A stretch of DNA of 64,000 bases from Histidinibacterium aquaticum (GCF_008710275.1 NZ_VYQE01000002.1:233426-297425); one strand, 5' to 3'. Positions 16,403-26,581 are shown, counted from the first letter of the stretch. Notes: generated by a model from the sequence alone, not told the origin. Program-made: numbers and translations.

Positions 16403-19400
16403 AGCACCTGATCCGTGCCGCTCTGGCGAACCGGGTTCTGCCGAACCTGATATTCGCCGCCCTGATCGTCGGGGGCCTGCTGTCGCTGTCCTCGATCAAC
16501 GTCAGGACGTTCCCCGAAATCGCGACGGGGACCGTTCAGGTCGGCGTAACGGTGCCCGGCGCCTCGCCCCAGGACATCGCGGACAGCGTTGTGGTTCCCG
16601 TCGAAGAAGCTCTCTCGGGGTTGCCCGACATCGATACGATCACCGCCACCGCGACCCAGGGACGGGCCAATATCTCGGTCGGTCTGCGGCGTGGCGCGGA
16701 GGTGCGCCCCGCCGTGAACGACATCGAGTCCGAGATCGACCGGATAACGGTCTTCCCCGAGGATGCCGAAAGCCCGACCATCGCGGAAGTCGAGCCGGAC
16801 GAGCTCGCCATCCAGATCGTGCTATCGGGGGACACCGACATCGAGACCCTCAAGTCGAGGGCCGAAGAGGTTCGCGACGACCTCCTCGCGCTCGATGAGG
16901 TGAGCCAGGTCGAACTGCTGGGCGCGCCGACCGACCAGATCGTGATCGAGGTCTCCGAAGAGACGCTGCTTGGCTACGGAATATCGCTGCCCGAACTCGC
17001 GGACCGCATCCGGGCGGAAGACGTGGACCTCTCGGCGGGCCAGATCGAAACCGCCGACGAACAGATCCAGATCCGCGCGGACCGCGAGCGGACCACGCCA
17101 GCCGATCTGCGGGCGGTGCGCCTCTTCGCGTCGGAGACCGGATCGACCGTCGAACTGGGCGAGATTGCCCGCGTCTACGAAACCTTCGACGACAGCGCGG
17201 CGCTCGTCAGCCGCCTTGATGGCCGCCCGGCGGTCTATCTCGCGGTGAACCGGGTCGGCGACCAGCAGATCCTCTCCCAGGTCGAGGCGGTCGACGAGTA
17301 TCTCGAGGGGACGCTCAGGCCGTCGCTGCCCGACGCGATCTCGGCGACGGTATGGAGGAACGAGGCGGAACTCCTGCAGTCGCGGATCGACCTTCTCACG
17401 AAGAACGCGGCGATCGGCTTCGGGCTGATCACGCTGATCCTGACCCTGTTTCTCGACCTTCGGGTCGCGGTCTTCGTGGCGGTCGGTGTGGGGGCGGCCT
17501 TCGTCGGGAGCTTCGTCCCGATGTCGGTCTTCGGCATCACGATCAACCAGCTCTCTCTCTTCGGTTTCATCCTCGCGCTCGGCATCGTGGTCGATGATGC
17601 CATCGTCGTCGGAGAAGCGGTCTACACGGAGCAGGAGAGTGAGTCCGATCCCTTCGCGGCCTCCAGAACGGCGTCGAGCCGAATGGCCGCACCGGTCTTC
17701 TTCTCGGTCTCGACGACCATCGCGGCCTTCGTGCCTCTGCTCTTCCTGCCGGGATCCTCCGGAAGCTTCATCGCCCCGATCGCGTCGGTCGTGATCATCG
17801 CGCTGGCGCTGAGCCTTCTGGAGTCCTTCTTCGTCCTGCCGCAGCACCTGAGCGGCATCCGCCCCGGACCGCCGCGGCACTGGTGGTCGCCGCGGCGGGC
17901 GACCGAGCCCCTGCGTCGGCTTGTCGGCGGAGGGGTGGAGCGCTTTTCCAACGGGCCGCTGCGCCGGATCGTCGGGTTCTGCGCCGGGCATCCATGGCTG
18001 CCGATCGCCTTCTCGATGAGCCTGCTCGCGCTCTCGATCGGCCTGATCGCCGGCGGCTGGGTCAAGGTCACCTTCTTTCCCCAGATCGAGGGCAACTTCG
18101 TCACCGCGGAGGTGGAGCTGCCGGAGAGTGCGTCGGAAGCCGAGACGCTGGAGACCGCGGAAGAGATCGCGGCCGCGACCGGCGCCGCGGCGGAGGCCCT
18201 TGCCGAGCGGTTTCCGTCCCCGGCCGAGGAAATCGTCGCTGGCACCGCCGTCGCCATCGGGTTTTCCACGGGGCAGGGCGGTCCCGGCGGAGGGGGCACC
18301 CCGGGAGCGCGCAACGTCGCCACGATCACGGTGAAGCTCGCCGAGGCGAGCGCGAGGGAGTTCGCCGCCTCCGATTTCGAGCGCGCCTGGCAGGAGGCGA
18401 CGGGCGAGGTTCCCGGACTCAAGACGCTGTCCTTCTCGTCGAGCCTCGTGGGGGTCGGCTCCCCCATCGCGCTCGAGGTGTCGGCGGAAACCGACGCGCT
18501 CGCCGACCGGGCCGTCGGCCGACTCCGCGATGCGCTGGAGGGGCGCGAGGGCGTCTATTCGATATCCGACGACCGGTTCAGCACGGCGAGGGAGATCGCC
18601 GTGACGATGAAGCCGGAGGCCCAGGCGCTCGGCGTCTCCGCCGACATGGTCGCCTCCCAGCTCCGGGCGGCGTTCTTCGGCCAGACCGTCACGACGCTCC
18701 AGCGCGACCGGGAAGAGGTCGACGTGCGGATCCGCCTTCCGGAGAGCCAGCGCGACAGCGTCGCCGACCTTCAGGACCTGCGCATCCGCGTGGGCGACGG
18801 GTTCGTCCCGGTGACGACCGTGGCCGATCTCGGCTTCCGGCAGGCCCCGACGGTCGTCCGGCGGGCCGAGGGCCGGACGATCGTCACGCTCACCGCGGAT
18901 GTCGACACCTCTGTCACGACGGGCGGGGCGGAGACGGGCTGGCTCATGCAGACCGTGGTCCCGGACCTGCGCGAACAGACGCCCGGCCTCATGGTCTCGG
19001 TCGGAGGCGAGCAGGAGGAGCGGGGTCAGACCGGCCCGGCGCTCGCGCGGAACTTCGGCCTGGCCATGATCGCGGTCTACGGCATTCTTGCACTGGCCTT
19101 TCAGTCCTACTTCCGGCCCCTCCTGATCCTCATGACGGTGCCGTTCGGGCTGATCGGGGCCGTCGGCGGGCATTTCCTGCTGGGGCTGTCGCTCACGCTG
19201 CTCAGCATGTTCGGGATCATCGGCCTCGCCGGCATCATCGTGAACGGCGGCCTGCTCATCAACGACGTGGTGCAGGAACTGGAGGCCGAGGGCGTCCCGC
19301 CCGAGGACGCTATCGTGGAGGCCACGGTTCGACGCTTCCGGCCGATCCTGCTGACGACACTGACCACCTTCTTCGGGATCTTCCCACTGATCCTCGAGAC

Positions 19401-19566
19401 GAGCGTGCAGGCGAAGTTCCTGATCCCGACCGCGGTCTCCCTCGCGTTCGGCCTCCTCGTCGCGATGGTTCTGCTGCCGCTCCTGATGCCGGCCTACCTG
19501 TCGGTCTACAACTGGGCGCGTCGCCGGGTCGGGAGACGGGACGACCGCGCGAGATCCGCCGCCTGA
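16399..19566 (+). CDS. RND efflux permease
   Basis: Proton-driven inner-membrane pump of the hydrophobe/amphiphile (AcrB-like) superfamily. 1055 residues, full length. One N-terminal membrane helix, a large periplasmic porter domain, helices 2-6 including the proton-relay segment GIVVDDAIVVGEA with adjacent Asp residues, a second porter domain, and a second helix bundle ending near residue 1040. Start overlaps the adaptor stop. The pair is inserted between cobA and cbiD of a cobalamin locus. Substrate not predictable. Confidence 0.93.
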   Translation: MKHLIRAALANRVLPNLIFAALIVGGLLSLSSINVRTFPEIATGTVQVGVTVPGASPQDIADSVVVPVEEALSGLPDIDTITATATQGRANISVGLRRGAEVRPAVNDIESEIDRITVFPEDAESPTIAEVEPDELAIQIVLSGDTDIETLKSRAEEVRDDLLALDEVSQVELLGAPTDQIVIEVSEETLLGYGISLPELADRIRAEDVDLSAGQIETADEQIQIRADRERTTPADLRAVRLFASETGSTVELGEIARVYETFDDSAALVSRLDGRPAVYLAVNRVGDQQILSQVEAVDEYLEGTLRPSLPDAISATVWRNEAELLQSRIDLLTKNAAIGFGLITLILTLFLDLRVAVFVAVGVGAAFVGSFVPMSVFGITINQLSLFGFILALGIVVDDAIVVGEAVYTEQESESDPFAASRTASSRMAAPVFFSVSTTIAAFVPLLFLPGSSGSFIAPIASVVIIALALSLLESFFVLPQHLSGIRPGPPRHWWSPRRATEPLRRLVGGGVERFSNGPLRRIVGFCAGHPWLPIAFSMSLLALSIGLIAGGWVKVTFFPQIEGNFVTAEVELPESASEAETLETAEEIAAATGAAAEALAERFPSPAEEIVAGTAVAIGFSTGQGGPGGGGTPGARNVATITVKLAEASAREFAASDFERAWQEATGEVPGLKTLSFSSSLVGVGSPIALEVSAETDALADRAVGRLRDALEGREGVYSISDDRFSTAREIAVTMKPEAQALGVSADMVASQLRAAFFGQTVTTLQRDREEVDVRIRLPESQRDSVADLQDLRIRVGDGFVPVTTVADLGFRQAPTVVRRAEGRTIVTLTADVDTSVTTGGAETGWLMQTVVPDLREQTPGLMVSVGGEQEERGQTGPALARNFGLAMIAVYGILALAFQSYFRPLLILMTVPFGLIGAVGGHFLLGLSLTLLSMFGIIGLAGIIVNGGLLINDVVQELEAEGVPPEDAIVEATVRRFRPILLTTLTTFFGIFPLILETSVQAKFLIPTAVSLAFGLLVAMVLLPLLMPAYLSVYNWARRRVGRRDDRARSAA

Positions 19567-19610
19567 CGGCCCGGCGGGTGCGGCGTTGCGCGCCGAGGGT
19601 CACGCCAGCC

Positions 19611-19633
19611 CCCCCCCCGGGAATATTTGGGCC
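19611..19633. repeat. Tail fragment of the multi-hairpin element
   Basis: A run of eight C residues followed by GGGAATATTTGGGCC resembles the conserved tail of the elements at 5710-5740 and 8261-8290. It lies between the RND permease and cbiD. The upstream hairpins are not clearly preserved here. Confidence 0.4.
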
Positions 19634-19688
19634 GGGGAGGGGGCGGGAGCGATTGGCGGCCGGCGGCCGCGGGGGTAGGGTCCGGGCG

Positions 19689-20732
19689 ATGGATCGCGAG
19701 CCGGGCAAAGAGTTGCGGCGTGGCTGGACCACGGGAGCCTGCGCCACCGCGGCTGTGCGGGCGGCGCTTCTGCGACTCTGGGGCGGATCATGGCCGGAGA
19801 CCGTCTCGATCCGGCTGCCCCGCGGCGAGGAGCCGGTCTTCGAGGTGGCGCACCGTGACACGGGGGACGGCTGGGCCGAGGTCGGCATCGTCAAGGACGC
19901 GGGCGACGACCCGGACGTGACCCATGGGGCGATGATCGTCGCGCGGGTGGCGGAGGCGCAGGCGGGTGTCGTATTCCGCGCCGGGGAGGGCGTGGGGACA
20001 GTGACGAAGGCGGGGCTGCCGGTCGCCGTGGGGGAGCCCGCCATCAACCCGGTGCCGCGGCAGATGATGGAGGAGGTCGTGGCCGATCTCGCCTCCGAGT
20101 TCGGACGGGCGCCGGCGGTCGAGATCACCATCTCGGTTCCGGGCGGCGCGGCTCTCGCGGCGAAGACCTGGAACCCGCGGCTGGGGATCGAGGGCGGGCT
20201 TTCGATCCTCGGGACGACGGGCGTGGTCCGGCCCTTCTCCTGCGCGGCCTGGATCGCCTCGATCCACCGCGGCATCGACGTGGCGCGGGCGGCGGGGCTG
20301 ACGCGGGTGGCGGGCTGCACCGGGGCGACGAGCGAGCGCGTCGTGCAGGCGCGCTACGGCCTGCCCGATCACGCCATGCTGGACATGGGGGATTTCGCGG
20401 GCGGGCTGCTCAAGTACCTGCGGCGGCACCCGGTGGAGCGGCTCGTCATCGGCGGGGGCATCGGCAAGATGACCAAGCTCGCGCAGGGGGCGCTCGACCT
20501 GCACTCCGGGCGAAGCCAGGTCGATTTCGCGGCGCTCGCGGCCTGGATGGGGGACCCTCGGCTGGCGGAATGCAACACGGCGCTCGAGGCCTGGGAGATC
20601 GCCGGGGCGCCACTGGCCGAGCGGGTGGCGCGCGAGGCGCGAAGCGTGGCCGGGGAGGTGCTGCGCGACTCGGGTGTCGCCGTGGAGACGTTGGTGATCG
20701 ACCGCGCGGGCACCGTGCTGGCGGTGGCATGA
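19689..20732 (+). CDS. cbiD: Cobalt-precorrin-5B C1-methyltransferase
   Basis: SAM-dependent C1 methylation in corrin-ring synthesis. 347 residues from ATG 19689; the frame is open far upstream through the RND gene, but that part is a shadow. Diagnostic N-terminus RRGWTTGACATAAVRAAL, then the GIVKDAGDDPDVTHGA and GEPAINPVPRQMM segments. CbiD is the anaerobic-pathway enzyme; here it sits with the cobB/cobA/cobK set of an apparently aerobic organism, where it probably replaces CobF. That replacement is inference. Stop overlaps the cobK start. Confidence 0.93.
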   Translation: MDREPGKELRRGWTTGACATAAVRAALLRLWGGSWPETVSIRLPRGEEPVFEVAHRDTGDGWAEVGIVKDAGDDPDVTHGAMIVARVAEAQAGVVFRAGEGVGTVTKAGLPVAVGEPAINPVPRQMMEEVVADLASEFGRAPAVEITISVPGGAALAAKTWNPRLGIEGGLSILGTTGVVRPFSCAAWIASIHRGIDVARAAGLTRVAGCTGATSERVVQARYGLPDHAMLDMGDFAGGLLKYLRRHPVERLVIGGGIGKMTKLAQGALDLHSGRSQVDFAALAAWMGDPRLAECNTALEAWEIAGAPLAERVAREARSVAGEVLRDSGVAVETLVIDRAGTVLAVA

Positions 20733-21445
20733 CCGTCCTCGTGCTCGCCGGGACCGCGGAGGGGCGGGCGCTGGTCGGGGCGCTCGCGGAGCGCGGGGTG
20801 GCCGTCGTGGCCTCTCTCGCGGGGGTGACGGAGCGGCCGGAGGCGCTGGCCGCGCCGGTGCGCGTGGGCGGCTTCGGCGGGGCGGAGGGCTTTCGCGACT
20901 ATCTGCGCACGGTGCCCGTCCGGGCGGTGGTGGACGCGACCCATCCCTTCGCCGCGCGCATGGGGCCGCGGTCGGCCGCGGTCTGCGCGGAGGAGGGGCT
21001 GCCCTACCTGCGGCTCCTGCGGCCGGCCTGGGCGCCGGGGCCGGGGGACGACTGGCGGGAGGTCGGCGGTCCGGAAGAGGTCGCGGATGTCGTGCCGGAG
21101 GACGCGCGAATCTTCCTGGCGGTCGGGGCGCAGCGGGCCGCGGAGTTCGGCGCGCTCGCGGGGCGCGCGGTGGTGCTGCGGGTGGCGGACCCGGGGGCAG
21201 CGCCCGTCCCGGGGTGGCGCGTGATCGCGGGGCGTCCCGGGGATGCCGCGGCGGAAGAGGCGCTCTTCCGCGAGGAGGGCGTCGACTGGCTGGTGGCGCG
21301 CAACTCCGGCGGCACGGCGCGGGGCAAGCTCGACGCCGCGCGGGCGCTGGGGCTGCCGGTCGCCCTGATGCGGCGGCCGCCGGTGCCGGAGGGGGAGCGG
21401 GTCTCGACGGTCGGGGAGGCGGTGGACTGGGTGCTGCGGCCGTGA
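20729..21445 (+). CDS. cobK: Precorrin-6A (cobalt-precorrin-6A) reductase
   Basis: NADPH-dependent reduction of the precorrin-6A macrocycle. 238 residues beginning MTVLVLAGTAEGRALVGALA, the typical N-terminus of CobK/CbiJ, followed by the VDATHPFAARM segment and a C-terminal LVARNSGG motif. ATG overlaps the cbiD stop by four bases. Whether the substrate is cobalt-free (CobK) or cobalt-bound (CbiJ) cannot be read from the sequence; the neighbouring cobA/cobB do not decide it. Confidence 0.9.
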   Translation: MTVLVLAGTAEGRALVGALAERGVAVVASLAGVTERPEALAAPVRVGGFGGAEGFRDYLRTVPVRAVVDATHPFAARMGPRSAAVCAEEGLPYLRLLRPAWAPGPGDDWREVGGPEEVADVVPEDARIFLAVGAQRAAEFGALAGRAVVLRVADPGAAPVPGWRVIAGRPGDAAAEEALFREEGVDWLVARNSGGTARGKLDAARALGLPVALMRRPPVPEGERVSTVGEAVDWVLRP

Positions 21446-22065
21446 GGCTGGTCGAGGGACCCGATGACGTGGCCGAGGGGGCGGCCTGGCTCTCGGCGCG
21501 GGACGCGCGGATGGCCCGGGCCGTCGCGCTCTGCGCGCCGCTGCCGCTCAGGCGGAGGGAGGACGGCTTCGCGGCGCTCGCCTCGGCCATCGTCAGTCAG
21601 CAGGTCTCGACGGCCTCGGCGGCGGCGATCTGGGCGCGGTGCGAAGGGGCGGGGCTGACCGAGGCGGATGCGGTGCGCTGTGCGGCCGACGACATCCTTC
21701 GGCAGGCGGGGCTCTCCCGGCCCAAGCAGCGCTACCTCAGGGCGCTCGCTGAGGCGGGAATCGACTACGAGGTCCTGCGGCGGGCCCCGGACGAGGAGGT
21801 CATCGCGACGCTCGTGGCGGTGCCCGGCATCGGGCGCTGGACGGCGGAGATCTACGCCATGTTCTCGCTTGGCCGGCGCGACGTCTTCGCGGCCGGCGAC
21901 CTCGCGCTGCAGGAGGCGGCGCGACGACTCTACGGTCTGGAGCGCAGGCCGACGGAGCGCGAGTTGAGAGAACGGGCGCAGGCCTGGTCGCCCTGGGCCT
22001 CGGTTGCGGCACGGGCGCTCTGGGCCTATTACCGGCTGGAAACGGGCCGGGAGGGTGCGGCGTGA
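21442..22065 (+). CDS. DNA-3-methyladenine glycosylase II family protein
   Basis: Base-excision repair of alkylated purines. 207 residues with the HhH-GPD fold: LASAIVSQQVSTASAAAI at the start of the domain, the hairpin VPGIGRWTAEIYAMF, and the catalytic Asp in AAGDLALQEA. It lacks the N-terminal transcription-factor part of E. coli AlkA, as usual for this branch. GTG at 21442 overlaps the cobK stop, and its own stop overlaps the esterase start, so cbiD-cobK-glycosylase-esterase form one tightly packed run despite unrelated functions. Confidence 0.88.
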   Translation: MRLVEGPDDVAEGAAWLSARDARMARAVALCAPLPLRRREDGFAALASAIVSQQVSTASAAAIWARCEGAGLTEADAVRCAADDILRQAGLSRPKQRYLRALAEAGIDYEVLRRAPDEEVIATLVAVPGIGRWTAEIYAMFSLGRRDVFAAGDLALQEAARRLYGLERRPTERELRERAQAWSPWASVAARALWAYYRLETGREGAA

Positions 22066-22730
22066 CGAGGTATCTACAGGCGGAACGGCGCGAGGCGGCG
22101 TCGGGCGAGACGCGCTCGGCGGTGGTGTTCCTGCACGGCTACGGGGCCAACGGGGCCGATCTCATCGCGCTCGCGGATCCGCTGGCCGAGCACATGGAGG
22201 ACACGCTCTTTCTCGCGCCCAACGCGCCCGAGGAATCGATCGCGGCGCCTGGGATGCTCCAGTGGTTCCCGATCCCCTGGATCGACGGCTCCTCCGAAGA
22301 GGAAAGCCGGCAGGGCCTCTACCGGGCGGCGGAGGATCTCGACGCCTTCCTCGACGGGGTGATGGTCGACGAGGATCTCATGCCCGAGCAGGTCGTGGTC
22401 TTCGGCTTCAGCCAGGGCACCATGATGGCGCTGCACGTGGTTCCGCGTCGCGAGGATGCGGTGGCGGGGATCGTCGCTTTTTCCGGGCGGCTGCTGGAGC
22501 CCGAGCATCTCGTCGACGAGGTGCAGTCGCGCCCGCCGGTGCTGCTCGTTCACGGCGACCAGGACGACGTCGTCCCGCCCGAGTCGCTGCCGCAGGCAGC
22601 CGAGGGGCTGCAGGAGGCCGGCTGGTCGGACGTCTATGCCCACATCCAGAAGGGCACGGGCCACGGGATCGCCCAGGACGGGCTGCAGGTGGCGCTCGCC
22701 TTCATGCGCGAGCGGCTGGGTTACCGCTAG
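22062..22730 (+). CDS. Alpha/beta-hydrolase (phospholipase/carboxylesterase family)
   Basis: 222 residues. Oxyanion-region VFLHGYGANGADL, nucleophile elbow GFSQG, acidic residue in HGDQDDVVP and histidine in GTGHGI make a complete Ser-Asp-His triad of the carboxylesterase / lysophospholipase type. Probably cytoplasmic (no signal peptide). The natural substrate is unknown. GTG start overlaps the stop of the glycosylase gene. Confidence 0.88.
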   Translation: MTRYLQAERREAASGETRSAVVFLHGYGANGADLIALADPLAEHMEDTLFLAPNAPEESIAAPGMLQWFPIPWIDGSSEEESRQGLYRAAEDLDAFLDGVMVDEDLMPEQVVVFGFSQGTMMALHVVPRREDAVAGIVAFSGRLLEPEHLVDEVQSRPPVLLVHGDQDDVVPPESLPQAAEGLQEAGWSDVYAHIQKGTGHGIAQDGLQVALAFMRERLGYR

Positions 22731-22732
22731 GC

Positions 22733-22758
22733 GGAACCGGCCCACGCGGGCGCGGGTT
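22733..22758 (+). promoter_or_regulatory. Candidate EcfG-type stress promoter for the DUF3140 gene
   Basis: GGAAC at 22733-22737 and GGTT at 22755-22758 are separated by 17 bases, close to the alphaproteobacterial general-stress consensus GGAAC-N16/17-CGTT (one mismatch). It lies 27 bases before the ATG of the DUF3140 gene. Prediction by eye. Confidence 0.35.
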
Positions 22759-22784
22759 CGCCTCCGACACATGGAGGCCCCGCG

Positions 22785-23123
22785 ATGAGCAAATCCCGAG
22801 ACGAGATCTGGCAGGAGTGGCGCGACAGGGTGAACATGTCGCCCAAGGAGATCGAGGACTTCCTGCAGACGGAGGAGAGCAGGTCGGTGGGCGACACCGG
22901 CGACGCGAACTCCACCGGGCGCGACAGCGGCAAGCGGATCGTCGAGATCAAGCGTACCGACAAGGACGACCTAAGCGACGGCCAATGGGATCACATGGCC
23001 AAGGTGGTGGGCTACATCAACCGCCATTGCGCCCAGGTGCCGAACGACCCCGAGCAATCCGACTGGCGCTGGTCGCTGATGAACTGGGGCCACGACCCGA
23101 TGAAGGACGACGGCTGCGCCTGA
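22785..23123 (+). CDS. DUF3140 domain-containing protein
   Basis: 112 residues, hydrophilic, no signal. The pattern fits DUF3140: an N-terminal MSPKEIEDFLQTEESRSVG, central SGKRIVEIKR, then HMAKVVGYINRHCAQ and C-terminal WRWSLMNWGHDP. Function unknown. It has its own ribosome site GGAGG and a candidate general-stress promoter immediately upstream, so it may be a stress protein. Confidence 0.82.
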   Translation: MSKSRDEIWQEWRDRVNMSPKEIEDFLQTEESRSVGDTGDANSTGRDSGKRIVEIKRTDKDDLSDGQWDHMAKVVGYINRHCAQVPNDPEQSDWRWSLMNWGHDPMKDDGCA

Positions 23124-23176
23124 GACGCGTCATCCTCCCGTGACAGAATCGGCCTATGGGCTTGTCCACAGAGGCT

Positions 23177-23211
23177 CACATATATGTGGGTCTTGTCAGG
23201 CGCGAAGCGCC
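23177..23211. promoter_or_regulatory. Palindrome and hairpin upstream of HNH gene
   Basis: In the 169-nt gap before the HNH gene lie a perfect 12-nt palindrome CACATATATGTG (23177-23188) and a 5-bp hairpin GGCGC-GAA-GCGCC (23199-23211). The AT-rich palindrome in otherwise GC-rich DNA could be an operator. No regulator is assigned. Confidence 0.3.
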
Positions 23212-23292
23212 AGATATAGTCAGATCGTGGACGGGGCGCGGCCTCCGCGCCGGCGCCGCGACAGAGGCAGCAGGGCGGGTTAGGCTGACACC

Positions 23293-23877
23293 ATGGACGG
23301 AAACTTCAGGAGACAGTTCGTGCGCGAGCCCGCGGGGCTCAGACACCATCCGGCACTGGTTCTGAATGCCGACTACCGGCCGTTGTCCTACTACCCGCTG
23401 TCGCTCTGGCCGTGGCAGGAGGCCATCAAGGCGGCCTGGCTCGACCGCGTGGACATCGTCGCGGAATACGACGAGTCTGTGCGAAGTCCCTCGACCGAGA
23501 TACGGATCCCCTCGGTCGTCGTTCTCAAGGATTACGTCAAACCCCAGAAGCGCGTGGCATTCACGCGCTTCAATCTTTTTCTGAGGGACGAATTCTGCTG
23601 CCAGTACTGCGGCGGGAAGGGCGATCTGACATTCGATCACGTCATCCCCCGAGCCCGGGGCGGCGTCACCAGCTGGGAGAACGTCGTCGCCGCCTGCGCG
23701 CGCTGCAACCTCAAGAAGGGCTCCAAGAGCCTGCGCCAGTGCGGCATGGCCCTGCGCAAGCCGCCGCGGCGTCCCGGGGCGGAGCAGCTGATGAACCTCG
23801 GCCGGAAATTCCCGCCGAACCACCTGCACGAGACCTGGCTCGACTTCCTCTACTGGGACGCCGAGCTCGAGGCCTGA
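23293..23877 (+). CDS. HNH endonuclease family protein
   Basis: 194 residues. A C-terminal HNH/McrA-type module is clear: zinc cysteines in CQYC, the DHVIPRARGG metal/catalytic segment, W-x-N at SWENVV, and the second pair CARC followed by NLKKG. The N-terminal half (PALVLNADYRPLSYYPLSLW) is the conserved partner domain of a widespread stand-alone HNH family found in many alphaproteobacteria. No restriction methylase or toxin partner is adjacent, so a housekeeping nuclease is more likely than a defence or homing enzyme. Confidence 0.87.
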   Translation: MDGNFRRQFVREPAGLRHHPALVLNADYRPLSYYPLSLWPWQEAIKAAWLDRVDIVAEYDESVRSPSTEIRIPSVVVLKDYVKPQKRVAFTRFNLFLRDEFCCQYCGGKGDLTFDHVIPRARGGVTSWENVVAACARCNLKKGSKSLRQCGMALRKPPRRPGAEQLMNLGRKFPPNHLHETWLDFLYWDAELEA

Positions 23878-24052
23878 GGTCTCCGGCGGCCGAGACCCCT
23901 CCGAACTGACCGATTCCGTGAAAGACTGAGCCAGCACGCGGTCCCTCATCAAGGAATGCCGGACCAAGGGGATCAGGCTGTCCTATTCCGGCTGATTGTC
24001 TCGTCGGCCGACGGCCTTTCCGCGGCCCGCGCGCCTCGCTAGGCTCCGGCCC

Positions 24053-24997
24053 ATGAGCACAGACTTCCAACCCGTCAGCGGCATGGACCTGCCGCGCTTC
24101 GCCGGGGTGCCGACCTTCATGCGGCTGCCCCATGTCCCCCCGGGGCACGAGAAATACGCCGAGGTCGAGATCGGCATCGTCGGTCTCCCCTGGGACGGGG
24201 GCACCACCAATCGCCCCGGCGCCAGGCACGGGCCGCGTGCCCTGCGGGACGCCTCGACCATGATCCGGGCGATGAACGCCGCCACCGGCGTCGAGCCCTT
24301 CGTCCGGCGGCGCTGCGCCGATCTGGGCGACGTCGGGCCGAACCCCGCGGACCTGATGGATACGCTGGAGCGGGTGACGGCCTACTACACCGACCTCGCG
24401 GCCGCCGGCATCCGGCCCCTGACGGCGGGCGGCGATCACCTGAGTTCCCTGCCGATCCTGCGGGCGCTCGCGAAGGACCGGCCGCTCGGCATGGTCCACT
24501 TCGACGCCCATACCGACCTCTACCGCGGCTATTTCGGGGGCACGAAGTACACCCACGGGACACCCTTCCGCCGCGCGGTCGAGGAGGGGCTGCTGGACCC
24601 GAAGCGCGTCGTGCAGATCGGCATCCGCGGCACCGCCTACGACATGGAGGACCGCGACTTCGCCAAGGCCCACGGCATCCGGGTCATCCCGATCGAGGAG
24701 TGCGTCGACCGCGGTTGGGGCGACGTCATGGACGAGGCGATGGAGATCGCCGGAGAGGGGCCGACCTATGTCTCCTACGACATCGACTTCGTCGACCCGG
24801 CCTTCGCGCCGGGCACCGGGACGCCCGAAATCGGGGGGCCGAACTCGCTCGACGCGCAGCGGGTGGTGCGCCGCCTCGCCGGGCTCGACATCGTGGGCGC
24901 CGACGTCGTGGAGGTCTCGCCGCCCTTCGACCAGGGCGGGGCGACGGCCTGGCTCGGGGCTTCGATCCTCTTCGAACTGCTCTGCGTGATGGTGTGA
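24053..24997 (+). CDS. speB: Agmatinase/ureohydrolase family protein
   Basis: Mn-dependent ureohydrolase. 314 residues; metal ligands are in GGDHLSS, FDAHTD and DIDFVDPAFAPGTGTPE, all intact. The FAGVPTFMRLP N-terminus is typical of the SpeB-like branch. Hydrolysis of agmatine to putrescine and urea is the usual assignment, but related enzymes act on guanidinobutyrate, guanidinopropionate or guanidine, and the sequence does not settle this. ATG at 24053; a frame open to 23996 is ignored. Confidence 0.88.
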   Translation: MSTDFQPVSGMDLPRFAGVPTFMRLPHVPPGHEKYAEVEIGIVGLPWDGGTTNRPGARHGPRALRDASTMIRAMNAATGVEPFVRRRCADLGDVGPNPADLMDTLERVTAYYTDLAAAGIRPLTAGGDHLSSLPILRALAKDRPLGMVHFDAHTDLYRGYFGGTKYTHGTPFRRAVEEGLLDPKRVVQIGIRGTAYDMEDRDFAKAHGIRVIPIEECVDRGWGDVMDEAMEIAGEGPTYVSYDIDFVDPAFAPGTGTPEIGGPNSLDAQRVVRRLAGLDIVGADVVEVSPPFDQGGATAWLGASILFELLCVMV

Positions 24998-25059
24998 CGG
25001 GCTGCGAATCCTGTATGCCCGCGCTAGACAGGCCTCGGGGAGGCCGATAGAGGGGGCGC

Positions 25060-25071
25060 GTTAGCGCTAAC
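25060..25071. promoter_or_regulatory. LacI-family-type operator upstream of zwf
   Basis: Perfect 12-bp palindrome GTTAGCGCTAAC with the central CG step typical of LacI-family operators, 30 bp before the zwf ATG. Such sites control sugar genes in alphaproteobacteria (the Caulobacter XylR operator is similar). No LacI-family regulator gene lies in the window. Confidence 0.6.
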
Positions 25072-25101
25072 CGCTCCTCGCAAGCCGAAAAGGGGGCCCG
25101 C

Positions 25102-26553
<1,452 letters not shown>

Positions 26554-26581
26554 TGCTCCCGCGTGTTCGGGGGGCGTCCGT

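Noticed and set aside
16822..19173. Very long minus-strand open frame opposite the RND permease
   Set aside because: High-GC antisense shadow: the composition is Arg/Gly/Asp-rich without domains and it lies wholly inside a well-supported gene. The same applies to long shadows opposite lon (39674-42250), cysS (6110-7918), the MscS gene (32767-34884) and PBP1A (57934-59898).
23293..23877. HNH protein as part of a restriction or anti-phage system
   Set aside because: No methylase, helicase, nuclease partner or toxin-antitoxin gene adjoins it. The family is a common stand-alone one.
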